Part shown: one piece after another, positions 1 to 11,267 of the stretch
Numbering within the stretch: the stretch's first letter is position 1
Layout: each line of letters opens with the position of its first letter
From: Saccoglossus kowalevskii
Taxonomy: Eukaryota; Hemichordata; Enteropneusta; Harrimaniidae
Direction of reading: 5' to 3'
DNA length: 17,929 nt
NCBI RefSeq assembly: GCF_000003605.2
Contig: NW_003135422.1
Location: forward strand, 1-17,929
Notes under the pieces: model-generated
What the model was told of the DNA's origin: nothing
Databases searched by the model: none
What the model saw: the letters and a program-made list of their open reading frames with translations, nothing else
Position numbers and translations under genes: made by a program

Positions 1-28
1 TGTGTATGTGCATTGGGATGAAATGTGT
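1..28 (+). repeat. Right tail of a junction cassette cut by the window edge
   Basis: TGTGTATGTGCATTGGG followed by ATGAAATGTGT matches the tail of the cassettes at 2283, 5005, 6872, 12669 and 15618. The rest of this sixth cassette should lie just left of the window. Confidence 0.75.
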
Positions 29-862
29 AGGTGCATTGGGGTGACATGTGTGGGTACATTGAAATGACATGTCTAGGCGCATTAGGATGACATGTGTGGG
101 TGCATTGGGATGACATGTGTATGTGTATTGGGGTGACATGTGTGGGTGCATTGGGATGACACGTGTAGGTGCATGGGATGACATGTGTGGGTGCATTGGG
201 ATGATATGTGTAGGTGCATTGGGATGACATGTGTGGGTGCATTGGGGTGACATGTGTGGGTGCATTGGGATGACATGTGTAGGTGCGTTGGGATGACATG
301 TGTGGGTGCATTGAGATGACATGTGTATGTGTATTGGGGTGACATGTGTGGGTGCATTGGGGTGACATGTTTGGGTGCATTGGGGAAACATATGTATGTG
401 CATTGGGGTGACATGTGTGGATGCATTGGGATGACATGTGTGTGCGCATTGGCATGACATGTGTGGGTGCATTGGCATGACATATGTGAGTGCATTGGCA
501 TGACATGTGTGAGTGCATTGGGATGACATGTGTACGTGCATTGGGGTGACATGGGTACGTGCATTAAGGTTACATGTGTGGGTGCATTGGGATGACATGT
601 GTATGTGCATTGGGATGACATGTGTAGGTGCATTGGGGTGACATGTGTCGGTGCATTGGGGTGACATGTGTGAGTGCATTGGGATGACATGTGTGGGTGC
701 CTTGGGATGACATGTGTGGGTGCCTTGGGATGACATGTGGGGGTGCATTGGGATGACATGTGAGCGTGCCTTGGGATGACATGTGTATGTGCATCTGGAT
801 GACCTGTGTGAGTGCATTGGGATGACATGTGTAGGTGCATTGGGGTGACATGTGTAGGTGCA

Positions 863-1855
863 TTAGGGTTACATGTGTGGGTGCATTGGGATGACATGTG
901 TAGGTGCATTGGGATGACATGTGTAGGTGCATTGGGGTGACATGTGTCGGTGCATTGGGGTGACATGTGTGAGTGCATTGGGATGACATGTGTGGGTGCC
1001 TTGGGATGACATGTGTGGGTGCCTTGGGATGACATGTGTGGGTGCATCGGGATGACATGTGTGGGTGCATTGGGATGACATGTGGGGGTGCATTGGGATG
1101 ACATGTGAGGGTGCCTTGGGATGACATGTGTGGGTGCATTTGGATGACATGTGTGTGTGCATTGGGATGACATGTGTGAGTGCATTGGGATGACATGTGT
1201 AGGTGCATTGGGGTAACATGTGTAGGTGCATTGGGTTGACATGTGTGGATGCATTGGTATGACGTATGTGTGTGCATTGGCATGACATATGTGGGTGCAT
1301 TGGCATGACATATGTGAGTGCATTGGGATGACATGTGTGAGTGCATTGGGATGACATGTGTAGGTGCATTGGGATTACATGTGTAGGTGCATTAGGGTTA
1401 CATGTGTGGGTGCATTGGGATGACATGTGTAGGTGCATTGGGATGAAATGTGTAGGTGCATTGGGGTGACATGTGTCGGTGCATTGGGGTGACACGTGTG
1501 AGTGCATTGGGATGACATGTGTGGGAGCCTTGGGATGACATGTGTGGGTGCCTTGGGATGACATGTGTGGGTGCCTCGGGATGACATGTGTGGGTGCATT
1601 GGGATGACATGTGTGGGTGCATTGGGATGACATGTGAGGGTGCCTTGGGATGACATGTGTGGGTGCATTTGGATGACATGTGTGTGTGCATTGGGATGAC
1701 ATGTGTGAGTGCATTGGGATGACATGTGTAGGTGCATTGGGGTGACATGTGTAGGTGCATTGGGGTGACATGTGTGGATACATTGGGATGACGTATGTGT
1801 GTGCATTGGCATGACATATGTGGGTGCATTGGCATGACATATGTGAGTGCATTGG
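863..1855 (+). repeat. 529-bp (23-unit) cassette in tandem, first pair
   Basis: TTAGGGTTA units at 863 and 1392 are 529 bases apart, which is 23 units of 23 bases. Both are followed by the same order: GTCGG, GTGAG, CCTTGGG twice, a CATCGGG or CCTCGGG unit, a pair of plain or GTGGGGG-type units, GAGGGTGCCTT, CATTTGG, GTGTGTGCATT, two GTAGG units, GGATGCATT, GACGTATGTG, then GGCATGACATATG units. Parallel order is lost near 1855. This ordered cassette is the array's commonest module and recurs through all segments. Confidence 0.8.
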
Positions 1856-2005
1856 GATGGCATGTGTAGGTGCATTGGGGTGACATGTGTAGGTGCATTG
1901 GGGTGACATGTGTGGGTGCATTGGGGTGACATGTGTGGGTGCATTGGGATGACATGTGTGGGTGCCTTGGGATGACATGTGTGGGTGCATTGGGATGACA
2001 TATGT

Positions 2006-2080
2006 GAGAGCATAGGGATAACATGTGTGGGTGCATTGGCATGACATGTGTAGGTGCATTTGGATGGCATGTATGGGTGC
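2006..2080 (+). repeat. GAGAGCATAGGG / GGATGGCATGTATGGG module
   Basis: Four copies of GAGAGCATAGGG (2006, 3485, 4728, 12392) are each followed by GGCATGACATGTGTAGG, CATTTGGATGGCATG and GTATGGG. A fifth, partial copy near 6626-6665 keeps only the second half. Four of these five modules lead into a junction cassette within about 100 bases; the one at 3485 does not. The module therefore normally marks the right end of a segment. Confidence 0.78.
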
Positions 2081-2158
2081 ATTGGGGTGACATGTGTAGG
2101 TGCATTGGGATGACATGTGTGGGTGCATCGGGGTGACATGTGTGGGTGCATTGGGATG

Positions 2159-2310
2159 ACATCTGTAGGTGCATTGGGATGACATGTGTGGGTGCATTGG
2201 GATGACATGTGTATTGGGGTGACATGTATATGTGCATTGGCGTGACATGTGTGGGTGCCTTAGGATGACTTGTATATGTGCATGTGTATGTGCATTGGGA
2301 TGAAATGTGT
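2159..2310 (+). repeat. Junction cassette copy 1 with two truncated units
   Basis: The cassette runs from ACATCTGTAGG to GGGATGAAATGTG. It contains a unit shortened to 17 bases (GTGTATTGGGG, about 2207-2217) and a unit shortened to 12 bases (CATGTGTATGTG, 2281-2292). These shift the 23-base register. The variants CTTAGGATGACTTGTATATG and GGCGTGAC lie between them. The same order recurs at four more places. Confidence 0.85.
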
Positions 2311-3279
2311 AGGTGCATTGGGGTGACATGTGTGGGTACATTGAAATGACATGTCTAGGCGCATTAGGATGACATGTGTGGGTGCATTGGGGTGACATGT
2401 GTGGGTGCATTGGGGTGACATGTGTGGGTGCATTGGGGTGACATGTGTAGGTGCATGGGATGACATGTGTGGGTGCATTGGGATGATATGTGTAGGTGCA
2501 TTGGGATGACATGTGTGGGTGCATTTTGGTGATATGTGTTGGTGCATTGGGATGACATGTGTAGGTGCGTTGGGATGATATGTGTGGGTGCATTGAGATG
2601 ACATGTGTATGTGTATTGGGGTGACATGTGTAGGTGCATTGGGATGACATGTGTGGATGCATTGGGGTGACATATGTATGTGCATTGGGGTGACATGTGT
2701 GGATGCATTGGAATGACATGTGTGTGCGCATTGGCATGACATGTGTGGGTGCATTGGCGTGACATATGTGAGTGCATTGACATGACATGTGTGAGTGCAT
2801 TGGGATGACATGTGTAGGTGCATTGGGGTGACATGTGTAGGTGCATTAGGGTTACATGTGTGGGTGCATTGGGATGACATGTGTAGGTGCATTGGGATGA
2901 CATGTGTAGGTGCATTATGGTGACATGTGTCGGTGCATTGGGTGACATGTGTGAGTGCATTGGGATGACATGTGTGGGTGCCTTGGGATGACATGTGTGG
3001 GTGCCTTGGGATGACATGTGTGGGTGCCTCGGGATGACATGTGTGGGTGCATTGGGATGACATGTGGGGGTGCATTGGGATGACATGTGAGGGTGCCTTG
3101 GGATGACATGTGTGGGTGCATTTGGATGACATGTGTGTGTGTATTGGGATGACATGTGTGAGTGCATTGGGATGACATGTGTAGATGCATTGGGGTGACA
3201 TGTGTAGGTGCATTGGGGTGACATGTGTGGATGCATTGGGATGACGTATGTGTGTGCATTGGCATGACATATGTGGGTG

Positions 3280-3447
3280 CATTGGGCATGACATATGTGA
3301 GTGCATTGGGATGACATGTGTGAGTGCATTGGGATTGGCATGTGTTAGGTGCATTTGGGGTGACAAGTGTAGGTGCATTGGGGTGACATGTGTGGGTGCA
3401 TTTGGGTGACATGTGTGGGTGCATTGGGATGACATGTGTGGGTGCTT
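3280..3447 (+). repeat. Local cluster of single-base indels in the array
   Basis: Within about 165 bases there are an extra G (GGGCATGAC near 3285), an extra T (GGGATTGGCATG near 3335), an extra T (GTGTTAGG near 3345), an extra T (CATTTGGGGTGAC near 3354) and a lost C (GTGCTTGGG near 3445). These move the register from 14 to 17 modulo 23. The collinear beta copies (about 7870-8020 and 13665-13815) lack them. Confidence 0.75.
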
Positions 3448-3629
3448 GGGATGACATGTGTGGGTGCATTGGGATGACATATGTGAGAGCATAGGGATAA
3501 CATGTGTGGGTGCATTGGCATGACATGTGTAGGTGCATTTGGATGGCATGTATGGGTGCATTGGGATGACATGTGTAGGTGCATTGGGATGACATGTGTG
3601 GGTGCATTGGGGTGACATGTGTGGGTGCA

Positions 3630-3864
3630 TTAGGGTTACATGTGTGGGTGCATTGGGATGACATGTGTAGGTGCATTGGGATGACAAGTGTAGGTGCATT
3701 GGGGTGACATGTGTCGGTGCATTGGGGTGACATGTGTGAGTGCATTGGGATGACATGGGTAGGTGCATTGGGGTGACATGTGTAGGTGCATTAGGGTTAC
3801 ATGTGTGGGTGCATTGGGATGACATGTGTAGGTGTATTGGGATGACATGTGTAGGTGCATTGGG
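3630..3864 (+). repeat. 161-bp (7-unit) tandem duplication
   Basis: TTAGGGTTA units at 3630 and 3791 are 161 bases (7 units) apart. Each is followed by a GGGTGCATT unit and GTAGG units in the same order. The right copy is cut short where it meets an alpha-like GTCTAGGCGC unit near 3870. Confidence 0.75.
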
Positions 3865-3972
3865 GTGACATGTCTAGGCGCATTGGGGTGACATGTGTGA
3901 GTGCATTGGGATGACATGTGTATGTGTATTGGGGTGACATGTGTGGGTGCATTGGGATGACACGTGTAGGTG
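3865..3972 (+). repeat. Orphan alpha fragment fused to a CCTCGGG unit
   Basis: GTCTAGGCGCATT, GTGTATGTGTATTGGGG and ACACGTGTAGG follow in the order seen only at alpha segment starts (about 70-170, 5075-5175, 15688-15790). Here, however, no junction cassette precedes them. The CACGTG unit runs directly into GTGCCTCGGG instead of GTGCATGGG. This looks like a recombination chimera between an alpha start and the interior of a 23-unit cassette. Confidence 0.72.
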
Positions 3973-4880
3973 CCTCGGGATGACATGTGTGGGTGCATTG
4001 GGATGACATGTGGGGGTGCATTGGAATGACATGTGAGGGTGCCTTGGGATGACATGTGTCGGTGCATTTGGATGACATGTGTGTGTGCATTGGGATGACA
4101 TGTGTGAGTGCATAGGGATGACATGTGTAGGTGCATTGGGGTGACATGTGTAGGTGCATTGGGGTGACATGTGTGGATGCATTGGGATGACATATGTGTG
4201 TGCATTGGCATGACATGTGTGGGTGCATTGGCATGACATGTGTGTGCGCATTGGCATGACATGTGTGGGTGCATTGGCATGACATATGTGAGTGCATTGG
4301 CATGACATGTGTGAGTGCATTGGGATGACATGTGTGGGTGCATTCTGGTGACATGTGTAGGTGCATTGGGATGACATGTGTGGGTGCATTGGGATGACAT
4401 GTGTCGGTGCATTGGGGTGACATGTGTGAGTGCATTGGGATGACATGTGTGGGTGCATTGGGATGACATGTGTAGGTGCATTGGGGGTTACATGTGTGGG
4501 TGCATTGGGGTGACATGTGTGGGTGTATTGGGGTGACATGTGTAGGTGCATTGGGGTGACATGTGTCGGTGCATTGGGATGACATGTGTGGGTGCCTTGG
4601 GATGACATGTGTGGGTGCCTTGGGATGACATGTGTGGGTGCCTTGGGATGACATGTGTGGGTGTCTCGGGATGACATGTGTGGGTGCCTTGGGATGGCAT
4701 GTGTGGGTACATTGGGATGACATATGTGAGAGCATAGGGATGACATGTGTGGGTGCATTGGCATGACATGTGTAGGTGCATTTGGATGGCATGTATGGGT
4801 GCATTGGGGTGACATGTGTAGGTGCATTGGGATGACATGTGTGGGTGCATCGGGGTGACATGTGTGGGTGCATTGGGATG

Positions 4881-5032
4881 ACATCTGTAGGTGCATTGGG
4901 ATGACATGTGTGGGTGCATTGGGATGACATGTGTATTGGGGTGACATGTATATGTGCATTGGCGTGACATGTGTGGGTGTCTTAGGATGACTTGTATATG
5001 TGCATGTGTATGTGCATTGGGATGAAATGTGT
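4881..5032 (+). repeat. Junction cassette copy 2
   Basis: It has the same length and order as the copy at 2159, from ACATCTG through the 17-base and 12-base units to GATGAAATGTG. It differs by GTGTCTTAGG where the first copy has GTGCCTTAGG, a variant shared with the three later copies. Confidence 0.85.
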
Positions 5033-6871
5033 AGGTGCATTGGGGTGACATGTGTGGGTACATTGAAATGACATGTCTAGGCGCATTAGGATGACATGTG
5101 TGGGTGCATTGGGGTGACATGTGTATGTGTATTGGGGTGACATGTGTGGGTGCATTGGGATGACACGTGTAGGTGCATGGGATGACATGTGTGGGTGCAT
5201 TGGATGATATGTGTAGGTGCATTGGGATGACATGTGTGGGTGCATTGGGGTGACATGTGTAGGTGCATTGGGATGACATGTGTAGGTGCGTTGGGATGAC
5301 ATGTGTGGGTGCATTGAGATGACATGTGTATGTGTATTGGGGTGACATGTGTGGGTGCATTGGGGTGACATGTGTGGGTGCATTGGGGTGACATGTGTTG
5401 GTGCATTGGGGTGACATGTGTGAGTGCATTGGGATGACATGTGTGGGTGCCTTGGGATGACATGTGTGGGTGCCTTGGGATGACATGTGTGGGTGCCTCG
5501 GGATGACATGTGTGGGTGCATTGGGATGACATGTGTGGGTGCATTGGGATGACATGTGTGAGTGCATTGGGATGACATGTTTAGGTGCATTGGGATGACA
5601 TGTGTAGGTGCATTAGGGTTACATGTGTGGGTGCATTGAGATGACATGTGTAGGTACATTGGGATGACATGTGTAGGTGCATTGGGGTGACATGTGTCGG
5701 TGCATTGGGGTGACATGTGTGAGTGCATTGGGATGACATGTGTGGGTGCCTTGGGATGACATGTGTGGGTGCCTTGGGATGACATGTGTGGGTGCCTCGG
5801 GATGACATGTGTGGGTGCATTGGGATGACATGTGGGGGTGCATTGGAATGACATGTGAGGGTGCCTTGGGATGACATGTGTGGGTGCATTTGGATGACAT
5901 GTGTGTGTGCATTGGGATGACATGTGTGAGTGCATAGGGATGACATGTGTAGGTGCATTGGGGTGACATGTGTAGGTGCATTGGGGTGACATGTGTGGAT
6001 GCATTGGGATGACGTATGTGTGTGCATTGGCATGACATATGTGGGTGCATTGGCATGACATATGTGAGTGCATTGGGATGACATGTGTGAGTGCATTGGG
6101 ATGACATGTTTAGGTGCATTGGGGTGACATGTGTAGGTGCATTAGGGTTACATGTGTGGGTGCATTGAGATGACATGTGTAGGTGCATTGGGATGACATG
6201 TGTAGGTGCATTGGGGTGACATGTGTCGGTGCATTGGGGTGACATGTGTGAGTGCATTGGAATGACATGTGTGGGTGCCTTGGGATGACATGTGTGGGTG
6301 CCTTGGGATGACATGTGTGGGTGCCTCGGGATGACATGTGTGGGTGCATTGGGATGACATGTGGGGGTGCATTGGGATGACATGTGAGGGTGCCTTGGGA
6401 TGACATGTGTGGGTGCATTTGGATGACATGTGTGTGTGCATCGGGATGACATGTGTGAGTGCATTGGGATGACATGTGTAGGTGCATTGGGGTGACATGT
6501 GTAGGTGCATTAGGGTGACATGTGTGGATGCATTGGGATGACGTATGTGTGTGCATTGGCATGACATATGTGGGTGCATTGGCATGACATATGTGAGTGC
6601 ATTGGGATGACATGTGTGAGTGCATTGGCATGGCATGTGTAGGTGCATTTGGATGGCATGTATGGGTGCATTGGGGTTACATGTGTAGGTGCATTGGGAT
6701 GACATGTGTGGGTGCATCGGGGTGACATGCGTGGGTGCATTGGGATGACATCTGTAGGTGCATTGGGATGACATGTGTGGGTGCATTGGGATGACATGTG
6801 TATTGGGGTGACATGTATATGTGCATTGGCGTGACATGTGTGGGTGTCTTAGGATGACTTGTATATGTGCA
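5005..6871 (+). repeat. Higher-order repeat segment 3, alpha subfamily (shortest, 1867 bp)
   Basis: It aligns with the window start at offset 5004: the CACGTG unit is at 5164 against 160. The alignment holds to about position 5360, after which this copy joins a different module, so material present in segment 1 is missing here. It holds two TTAGGGTTA cassettes 529 bases apart (5613, 6142), each preceded by a rare ATGTTTAGG unit. It ends in the GGATGGCATGTATGGG module and the junction cassette. Confidence 0.75.
5613..6620 (+). repeat. 529-bp (23-unit) cassette in tandem, second pair
   Basis: TTAGGGTTA units at 5613 and 6142 are again exactly 529 bases apart, and both cassettes begin GCATTGAGATGAC. 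The rare ATGTTTAGG unit precedes each one (near 5578 and 6107). The second copy carries private variants (GCATTGGAATGAC, GCATCGGG, TTAGGGTGAC at 6510) that recur at 10752-11267, so it seeded a further copy or shares an ancestor with it. Confidence 0.8.
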
Positions 6872-6899
6872 TGTGTATGTGCATTGGGATGAAATGTGT
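6748..6899 (+). repeat. Junction cassette copy 3
   Basis: The full cassette is present with both truncated units and GTGTCTTAGG. Just upstream, ACATGCGTGGG (about 6726) and GGGGTTACATG (about 6674) are shared only with the copy at 12545, showing that these two junctions are sisters. Confidence 0.85.
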
Positions 6900-8192
6900 A
6901 GGTGCATTGGGGTGACATGTGTGGGTACATTGAAATGACATGTCTAGGCGCATTAGGATGACATGTGTGGGTGCATTGGGGTGACATGTGTGGGTGCATT
7001 GGGGTGACATATGTATGTGCATTGGGGTGACATGTGTAGGTGCATGGGATGACATGTGTGGGTGCATTGGGATGATATGTGTAGGTGCATTGGGATGACA
7101 TGTGTGGGTGCATTTTGGTGATATGTGTTGGTGCATTGGGATGACATGTGTAGGTGCGTTGGGATGATATGTGTGGGTGCATTGAGATGACATGTGTATG
7201 TGTATTGGGGTGACATGTGTAGGTGCATTGGGATGACATGTGTGGATGCATTGGGGTGACATATGTATGTGCATTGGGGTGACATGTGTGGATGCATTGG
7301 AATGACATGTGTGTGCGCATTGGCATGACATGTGTGGGTGCATTGGCGTGACATATGTGAGTGCATTGACATGACATGTGTGAGTGCATTGGGATGACAT
7401 GTGTAGGTGCATTGGGGTGACATGTGTAGGTGCATTAGGGTTACATGTGTGGGTGCATTGGGATGACATGTGTAGGTGCATTGGGATGACATGTGTAGGA
7501 GCATTATGGTGACATGTGTCGGTGCATTGGGTGACATGTGTGAGTGCATTGGGATGACATGTGTGGGTGCCTTGGGATGACATGTGTGGGTGCCTTGGGA
7601 TGACATGTGTGGGTGCCTCGGGATGACATGTGTGGGTGCATTGGGATGACATGTGGGGGTGCATTGGGATGACATGTGAGGGTGCCTTGGGATGACATGT
7701 GTGGGTGCATTTGGATGACATGTGTGTGTGCATTGGGATGACATGTGTGAGTGCATTGGGATGACATGTGTAGATGCATTGGGGTGACATGTGTAGGTGC
7801 ATTGGGGTGACATGTGTGGATGCATTGGGATGACGTATGTGTGTGCATTGGTATGACATATGTGGGTGCATTGGCATGACATATGTGAGTGCATTGGGAT
7901 GACATGTGTGAGTGCATTGGGATGGCATGTGTAGGTGCATTGGGGTGACATGTGTAGGTGCATTGGGGTGACATGTGTGGGTGCATTGGGGTGACATGTG
8001 TGGGTGCATTGGGGTGACATATGTATGTGATTTGGGGTGACATGTGTGGATGCATTGGAATGACATGTGTGTGCGCATTGGCATGACATGTGTGGGTGCA
8101 TTGGCATGACATATGTGAGTGCATTGGCATGACATGTGTGAGTGCATTGGGATGACATGTGTAGGTGCATTGGGGTGACATGTGTAGGTGCA

Positions 8193-8475
8193 TTAGGGTT
8201 ACATGTGTGGGTGCATTGGGATGACATGTGTAGGTGCATTGGGATGACATGTATAGGTGCATTGGGGTGACATGTGTCGGTGCATTGGGGTGACATGTGT
8301 GAGTGCATTGGGATGACATGTGTAGGTGCATTGGGGTGACATGTGTAGGTGCATTAGGGTTACATGTGTGGGTGCATTGGGATGACATGTGTAGGTGCAT
8401 TGGGATGACATGTGTAGGTGCATTGGGGTGACATGTGTCGGTGCATTGGGGTGACATGTGTGAGTGCATTGTGAT
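8193..8475 (+). repeat. 161-bp (7-unit) tandem duplication
   Basis: TTAGGGTTA units at 8193 and 8354 head parallel runs ending GTCGG then GTGAG. The same pair recurs at 9801/9962 and at 13990/14151 because it lies inside the larger duplicated blocks. It therefore predates them. Confidence 0.8.
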
Positions 8476-9800
8476 GACATGTGTGGGTGCCTTGGGATGA
8501 CATGTGTGGGTGCCTTGGGATGACATGTGTGGGTGCCTCGGGATGATATGTGTGGGTGCATTGGGATGACATGTGTCGTGCCTCGGGATGACATGTGTGG
8601 GTGCATTGGGATGACATGTGTGGGTGCATTTGGATGACATGTGTGTGTGCATTGGGATGACATGTGTGAGTACATTGGGATGATATGTGTAGGTGCATTG
8701 GGATGACATGTGTGGGTGCATTTTGGTGATATGTGTTGGTGCATTGGGATGACATGTGTAGGTGCGTTGGGATGATATGTGTGGGTGCATTGAGATGACA
8801 TGTGTATGTGTATTGGGGTGACATGTGTAGGTGCATTGGGATGACATGTGTGGATGCATTGGGGTGACATATGTATGTGCATTGGGGTGACATGTGTGGA
8901 TGCATTGGAATGACATGTGTGTGCGCATTGGCATGACATGTGTGGGTGCATTGGCGTGACATATGTGAGTGCATTGACATGACATGTGTGAGTGCATTGG
9001 GATGACATGTGTAGGTGCATTGGGGTGACATGTGTAGGTGCATTAGGGTTACATGTGTGGGTGCATTGGGATGACATGTGTAGGTGCATTGGGATGACAT
9101 GTGTAGGAGCATTATGGTGACATGTGTCGGTGCATTGGGTGACATGTGTGAGTGCATTGGGATGACATGTGTGGGTGCCTTGGGATGACATGTGTGGGTG
9201 CCTTGGGATGACATGTGTGGGTGCCTCGGGATGACATGTGTGGGTGCATTGGGATGACATGTGGGGGTGCATTGGGATGACATGTGAGGGTGCCTTGGGA
9301 TGACATGTGTGGGTGCATTTGGATGACATGTGTGTGTGCATTGGGATGACATGTGTGAGTGCATTGGGATGACATGTGTAGATGCATTGGGGTGACATGT
9401 GTAGGTGCATTGGGGTGACATGTGTGGATGCATTGGGATGACGTATGTGTGTGCATTGGCATGACATATGTGGGTGCATTGGCATGACATATGTGAGTGC
9501 ATTGGGATGACATGTGTGAGTGCATTGGGATGGCATGTGTAGGTGCATTGGGGTGACATGTGTAGGTGCATTGGGGTGACATGTGTGGGTGCATTGGGGT
9601 GACATGTGTGGGTGCATTGGGGTGACATATGTATGTGATTTGGGGTGACATGTGTGGATGCATTGGAATGACATGTGTGTGCGCATTGGCATGACATGTG
9701 TGGGTGCATTGGCATGACATATGTGAGTGCATTGGCATGACATGTGTGAGTGCATTGGGATGACATGTGTAGGTGCATTGGGGTGACATGTGTAGGTGCA

Positions 9801-10083
9801 TTAGGGTTACATGTGTGGGTGCATTGGGATGACATGTGTAGGTGCATTGGGATGACATGTGTAGGTGCATTGGGGTGACATGTGTCGGTGCATTGGGGTG
9901 ACATGTGTGAGTGCATTGGTATGACATGTGTAGGTGCATTGGGGTGACATGTGTAGGTGCATTAGGGTTACATGTGTGGGTGCATTGGGATGACATGTGT
10001 AGGTGCATTGGGATGACATGTGTAGGTGCATTGGGGTGACATGTGTCGGTGCATTGGGGTGACATGTGTGAGTGCATTGTGAT
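9801..10083 (+). repeat. 161-bp tandem duplication, copy inside block B
   Basis: The paired TTAGGGTTA units at 9801 and 9962 are the 1608-base counterparts of 8193 and 8354. GCATTGGTATG between them (9914) is a variant absent from block A but present at 14103. Confidence 0.78.
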
Positions 10084-10751
10084 GACATGTGTGGGTGCCT
10101 TGGGATGACATGTGTGGGTGCCTTGGGATGACATGTGTGGGTGCCTCGGGATGATATGTGTGGGTGCATTGGGATGACATGTGTCGTGCCTCGGGATGAC
10201 ATGTGTGGGTGCATTGGGATGACATGTGTGGGTGCATTTGGATGACATGTGTGTGTGCATTGGGATGACATGTGTGAGTACATTGGGATGACATGTGTGG
10301 GTGCATTGGGATGACATGTGTGGGTGCATTTGGGATGACATGTGGGGGTGCATTGGGATGACATGTGTGGGTGCTTGGGATGACATGTGTGGGTGCTTTG
10401 GGATGACATGTGTGGGTGCCTCGGGATGACATGTGTGGGTGCATTGGGATGACATGTGGGGGTGCATTGGAATGACATGTGAGGGTGCCTTGGGATGACA
10501 TGTGTCGGTGCATTTGGATGACATGTGTGTGTGCATTGGGATGACATGTGTGAGTGCATAGGGATGACATGTGTAGGTGCATTGGGGTGACATGTGTAGG
10601 TGCATTGGGGTGACATGTGTGGATGCATTGGGATGACGTATGTGTGTGCATTGGCATGACATATGTGGGTGCATTGGCATGACATATGTGAGTGCATTGG
10701 GATGACATGTGTGAGTGCATTGGGATGACATGTGTGAGTGCATTGGGATGA

Positions 10752-11267
10752 CATGTTTAGGTGCATTGGGGTGACATGTGTAGGTGCATTAGGGTTACAT
10801 GTGTGGGTGCATTGAGATGACATGTGTAGGTGCATTGGGATGACATGTGTAGGTGCATTGGGGTGACATGTGTCGGTGCATTGGGGTGACATGTGTGAGT
10901 GCATTGGAATGACATGTGTGGGTGCCTTGGGATGACATGTGTGGGTGCCTTGGGATGACATGTGTGGGTGCCTCGGGATGACATGTGTGGGTGCATTGGG
11001 ATGACATGTGGGGGTGCATTGGGATGACATGTGAGGGTGCCTTGGGATGACATGTGTGGGTGCATTTGGATGACATGTGTGTGTGCATCGGGATGACATG
11101 TGTGAGTGCATTGGGATGACATGTGTAGGTGCATTGGGGTGACATGTGTAGGTGCATTAGGGTGACATGTGTGGATGCATTGGGATGACGTATGTGTGTG
11201 CATTGGCATGACATATGTGGGTGCATTGGCATGACATATGTGAGTGCATTGGGATGACATGTGTGAG
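10752..11267 (+). repeat. Copy of the 6105-6620 cassette, offset 4647
   Basis: It carries the same series as 6105-6620: ATGTTTAGG, TTAGGGTTA (10789), GCATTGAGATG, GCATTGGAATG, GCATCGGG and TTAGGGTGAC (11157). Each landmark checked is 4647 bases from its partner. TTAGGGTGAC and GCATCGGG also appear at about 17172-17250, so a third relative lies in segment 6. Confidence 0.8.

Larger units (their letters stand above)
1..2282 (+). repeat. Higher-order repeat segment 1, alpha subfamily (left end cut)
   Basis: This segment starts in the tail of a junction cassette and runs to the equivalent point in the next cassette. Its alpha marks are GTCTAGGCGCATTAGG near 70-87, a unit with CACGTG at 160, and a GCATGGG unit one base short near 171. 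It also carries ATGTTTGGG near 367 and GGGGAAACATATG near 382. The last two are shared only with the segment at 15618. From 863 it contains two successive copies of the ~23-unit cassette. It then passes through a module with GAGAGCATAGGG (2006) and GGATGGCATGTATGGG (about 2064) into the next junction. Confidence 0.8.
2283..5004 (+). repeat. Higher-order repeat segment 2, beta subfamily, rearranged right half
   Basis: The first 1.0-1.1 kb is collinear with the segment at 6872 at a constant offset of 4589. The CATTTTGG unit is at 2522 against 7111, and the GCATTATGG unit is at 2912 against 7501. Collinearity decays after about 3280, where several single-base insertions occur. The right half is a mosaic. 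It holds two TTAGGGTTA-headed pieces 161 bases apart (3630, 3791), an alpha-like fragment (about 3865-3972), and two GAGAGCATAGGG modules (3485, 4728). Confidence 0.72.
6622..8678 (+). repeat. Dispersed ~2.06-kb duplicate, left copy (partner 12419-14475)
   Basis: All landmarks match the partner at a constant +5797: the ACATGCGTGGG unit, the junction cassette, CATTTTGG, GCATTATGG, GTATGTGATT and GTGTCGTGCC. A few substitutions separate the copies, for example AGGAGCATTATGG here against AGGTGCATTATGG there. The left limit is in a GCATTGGCATG unit. The right limit coincides with the breakpoint of the 1608-base tandem duplication. Confidence 0.85.
7066..10281 (+). repeat. Tandem duplication of a 1608-bp block (70 units)
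   Basis: Copy A is about 7066-8673 and copy B about 8674-10281. Private landmarks recur at exactly 1608 bases: CATTTTGG (7111, 8719), AGGAGCATTATGG (7501, 9109 at the GCATT), GTATGTGATT (8023, 9631), AGTGCATTGTG (8463, 10071) and the shortened ATGTGTCGTG (8571, 10179). The length is 70 x 23 minus two single-base deletions, in CATTGGGTGAC near 7525 and GTGTCGTGCC near 8576. Both breakpoints fall in the common core CATTGGGATGA. The copies look nearly identical, so the duplication appears recent relative to the array. I compared landmarks by eye, not every base. Confidence 0.9.

Noticed and set aside
70-85. p53-like half site around TGACATGTCT in the GTCTAGG units
   Set aside because: It matches 9 of 10 positions of the half-site pattern by eye, but the first base is wrong and no second half site with proper spacing was seen.
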